Positions 13,743 through 15,687 of a DNA stretch of 15,687 nucleotides are shown one piece after another. Both the position numbers and the translations under genes were made by a program. Below the pieces are notes generated by a model that was given only the letters and a program-made list of their open reading frames with translations, was not told the origin of the DNA and ran no database searches. Source of the DNA: CAYONM01 sp964405325 (lineage in GTDB: Bacteria > Planctomycetota > UBA11346). How positions within the stretch are numbered: the first letter of the stretch is position 1; each line of letters opens with the position of its first letter. The stretch spans positions 1-15,687 of the forward strand of contig CAYONM010000068.1 of assembly GCA_964405325.1 (NCBI GenBank), in the 5' to 3' direction.

Positions 13743-14876
13743 ATGGCCAAACGAGACTACTACGACGTGCTTGGACTGGAAAAAGGTGCCAGCGATGCGG
13801 AGATCAAAAAGTCCTATCGCAAACTGGCCATGAAGTACCACCCGGACCGTAATCCGGGCGACCAGGAAGCCGAGGGCAAATTCAAAGAAGCCGCTGAAGC
13901 CTATGAGGTGCTTTCGGACAGCCAGAAACGACAGCGCTACGACCAGTATGGTCACGCCGGCGTCGAGGGCATGGGGCATGCCGGACAGGGCTTCTCCTCC
14001 ATGGAGGACATCTTCTCCGCCTTCGGCGATATTTTCGGCGGCGGTGGCGGTTCTATTTTTGATAACTTCTTTGGCGGCGGTGGCGGTGGCCGTCGTCGTG
14101 GTCCGCCCCAGGGCGCCAATCTCAAGCTCTCGCTCTCGCTCAGCTTCAAGGATGCCGCTTTCGGCTGTCAGAAGACCATCGATCTGCGCCGCAACGAGCG
14201 CTGCGAAACGTGCGGTGGCTCCGGTGCCAAGAAGGGCACCCAGCCGCAGACCTGCGTCATGTGCGGTGGTCAGGGCACGGTGCGGCAGGGTCAGGGCTTT
14301 TTTGTGGTGCAGACCACCTGCCCACGTTGCGGTGGTCAGGGCAAGGTGATCTCCGATCCCTGCACCAGCTGCAATGGCGAGGGCATGAAACCCGAGAAGG
14401 TCACCATCAAGGTCAAGATCCCCGAAGGCATCGCCGACGGCGATCAGCTGCGGGTATCCGGCGAAGGTGAACCGAGTCTGGAAGGGGGGCCGCGCGGTGA
14501 TCTGTATGTGGTCTTGCGGGTCCAGCCGGACGAGTTCTTCCAGCGCGATGGCTACAACGTGGTCTGCCAGGTTCCGGTCTGCTACAGCCAGGCTACGCTC
14601 GGGGCCGAGATCCAGGTACCGACGCTCCAAGGCCGGGTCAACTTGAAGGTGCCCGCCGGTACCCAACCCGGCGAGATTCTGCGCCTGCGCGGCCAGGGCA
14701 TTCCCACCGGTCGTGGCGGTCGTGGTGATCAGCTGGTGTTGGTGCAGCTGAGCGTGCCCAAGAAGCTGTCCGCCGAACACGAGAAACTACTCCGGGAACT
14801 GGCTGAACACGAAAAAAAGGATGTCACGCCGGAGCAAAAAGGTTTTTTTGAACGCCTGAAGGAACTCTTTGATTGA
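13743..14876 (+). CDS. dnaJ: DnaJ: Hsp40 co-chaperone
   Basis: The 377-residue protein has the full type I DnaJ layout. The J domain (1-70) has HPD at 33-35, which stimulates the DnaK ATPase. A Gly/Phe-rich segment (about 72-120) follows, including runs of Gly around FFGGGGGG. Four CxxCxGxG zinc repeats begin at C154, C171, C193 and C207. C-terminal substrate-binding beta domains (about 220-345) end the protein. The ATG at 13743 is preferred over the in-frame GTG three codons earlier, because MAKRDYYDVLG is the conserved N-terminus and GGTGG lies just upstream. grpE follows after 37 bases. dnaK is not in the window, so this is not the common grpE-dnaK-dnaJ order. Confidence 0.97.
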   Translation: MAKRDYYDVLGLEKGASDAEIKKSYRKLAMKYHPDRNPGDQEAEGKFKEAAEAYEVLSDSQKRQRYDQYGHAGVEGMGHAGQGFSSMEDIFSAFGDIFGGGGGSIFDNFFGGGGGGRRRGPPQGANLKLSLSLSFKDAAFGCQKTIDLRRNERCETCGGSGAKKGTQPQTCVMCGGQGTVRQGQGFFVVQTTCPRCGGQGKVISDPCTSCNGEGMKPEKVTIKVKIPEGIADGDQLRVSGEGEPSLEGGPRGDLYVVLRVQPDEFFQRDGYNVVCQVPVCYSQATLGAEIQVPTLQGRVNLKVPAGTQPGEILRLRGQGIPTGRGGRGDQLVLVQLSVPKKLSAEHEKLLRELAEHEKKDVTPEQKGFFERLKELFD

Positions 14877-14913
14877 GCCAGCTGACCGTTGGCAGTGGTA
14901 AAAAGGAAGCATC

Positions 14914-15570
14914 GTGAGCAAGAAGAAACAGGACACGGCCGATCAAGTGGCCAAGGACGACGAACTGATTGAAAAGGTCGCTGCAGCTGCAACCGAGGCC
15001 GCCGAACAGGCGGAAGCGGACGAAGCGGCAAGCGATGAAAGCCAATCGGAAACCATGGAGGTCGGCGTGGCCGAGTTTGAAAAACTCCATACGGAAAATC
15101 GTGAGTTGAAAGAACGGATCATTCGGCAACAGGCGGATTTTGATAATATCCGCAAGCGCCTGCGCCGAGAGGCCGACCAGGCCGGATCACGACAGCTGGC
15201 CAGCTTCATACGTCCGCTGCTGGTGGAGATGGACAATTTCGAACACGCGCTCAACGCCGCCAAGCCCGAGCATTTCCAGGATTTCGCCATGGGCGTAACC
15301 ATGGTCCGTGAAAATATCCTGGGCATTTTGGGTCATTCCGGCATCGAGGTGGTGCCCTGCGAAGGCGTGTTCGATCCGGCCTGGCACGAGGTAATCGCCG
15401 AGTGCGAAGATCCTGACAAGGCACGCGGCACCATTTTGGAAGTGCATCGCCAGGGCTATCGGCTTGGCGAGCAGGTGATCCGTGCCGCGCAGGTGGTGGT
15501 CAGCCGGCCGCCAGCAGACCCGCAGCCGGAAGCCGATGCTGATGCCGATTCCGATCAGGAATCGGAGTAA
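14914..15570 (+). CDS. grpE: GrpE: nucleotide exchange factor of DnaK
   Basis: The 218-residue protein releases ADP from DnaK. The first 50 residues are acidic, Ala/Glu-rich and probably disordered. A long coiled-coil helix (about 50-110) leads to the conserved core (F79-D107 region, then the GV-T-M-V-x-E-N segment) and the beta domain (about 145-200) with FDPAWHEVI at 153-161 and GYRLGEQVIRAAQVVV at 181-196. The tail is an acidic Asp/Ala repeat. The start is a GTG at 14914, supported by AAGGAAG 6 bases upstream. It sits 37 bases behind dnaJ and is probably in one operon with it. Confidence 0.95.
   Translation: MSKKKQDTADQVAKDDELIEKVAAAATEAAEQAEADEAASDESQSETMEVGVAEFEKLHTENRELKERIIRQQADFDNIRKRLRREADQAGSRQLASFIRPLLVEMDNFEHALNAAKPEHFQDFAMGVTMVRENILGILGHSGIEVVPCEGVFDPAWHEVIAECEDPDKARGTILEVHRQGYRLGEQVIRAAQVVVSRPPADPQPEADADADSDQESE
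15545..15565 (+). other. Hairpin at the 3' end of grpE
   Basis: CCGATTCC (15545-15552) and GGAATCGG (15558-15565) form a perfect 8-bp stem with loop GATCA, ending just before the grpE stop. No T-run follows. A second weak hairpin lies downstream (CGGTC-CTTGT-GACCG, 15596-15610). Together they may stabilise the transcript end or act as an imperfect terminator. Confidence 0.45.
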
Positions 15571-15633
15571 GACGCTCGGACGCTGATCGGCAAAGCGGTC
15601 CTTGTGACCGTGGTCTGGCTTTGGTAGGAAGCC

Positions 15634-15687
15634 CTTAGGGCCCGTCAATAAATAAAGGTAGCGTCTCACTTGATCTTTTGCCGCCCT
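15634..15687 (-). repeat. 54-bp repeat, right copy, inverted
   Basis: This is the reverse complement of the repeat at 11617-11670 (46 of 54 identical, no gaps, both ends exact). It reaches the last base of the window, so the repeat may be longer than 54 bases. The two copies face each other across about 4 kb that carry the structured element, hisH, hisF, dnaJ and grpE. Confidence 0.85.

Noticed and set aside
13650..14780. 376-codon open frame on the minus strand inside dnaJ
   Set aside because: It is antisense shadow of dnaJ, Ala/Leu/Gly/His-rich, with no recognisable domain.

Overview
The window looks like a GC-rich chromosomal segment from a member of the Pseudomonadota that can use both hydrogen and low oxygen. 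It pairs a multi-subunit [FeFe] hydrogenase, usually an enzyme of anaerobes, with a high-affinity cbb3-type cytochrome oxidase. It also carries two ordinary household pairs, hisH-hisF and dnaJ-grpE. No rRNA, tRNA, CRISPR array, transposase or phage gene is visible. The taxon cannot be fixed from sequence reading alone. HisF resembles, from memory, the Desulfovibrio-type proteins as much as the enterobacterial ones.

Positions 1-5631 (+ strand) hold the hydrogenase block. It begins inside a NuoE/HydC-like subunit whose reading frame is broken in G-runs. Next come a 1031-residue NuoF-GltD fusion, a 607-residue HydA-type catalytic subunit, and a small cysteine-rich two-CW protein. The first three are tightly coupled, with two ATGA stop/start junctions (one of them inferred). 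Together they suggest a soluble hydrogenase that exchanges electrons between H2, NAD(H), probably NADP(H), and possibly a further low-potential carrier.

Positions 5622-11481 (- strand) hold the cbb3 oxidase block. In transcription order it reads ccoS, a fused ccoN-ccoO, ccoQ, a short single-heme ccoP, ccoG, ccoH/fixH, and a dCMP-deaminase-like gene that meets the two-CW gene tail to tail. The copper ATPase gene ccoI, which usually lies beside ccoS, is absent from the window.

Positions 11482-12180 contain no convincing gene. This stretch is the divergent promoter region of the ccoS and hisH operons. It holds one copy of a 54-bp repeat and a strongly structured element of about 260 bp bounded by long inverted repeats.

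Positions 12181-15570 (+ strand) carry hisH-hisF and then dnaJ-grpE, in an order unlike the common grpE-dnaK-dnaJ. An inverted copy of the 54-bp repeat occupies the last bases of the window. The repeat pair therefore brackets the whole his/chaperone segment.

The most interesting biology is the hydrogenase, in which a NADPH-type flavoprotein replaces the ferredoxin tail of HydB. After that come the unusual build of the oxidase (fused CcoNO, single-heme CcoP, ccoS first) and the structured intergenic element with its flanking inverted 54-bp repeats.
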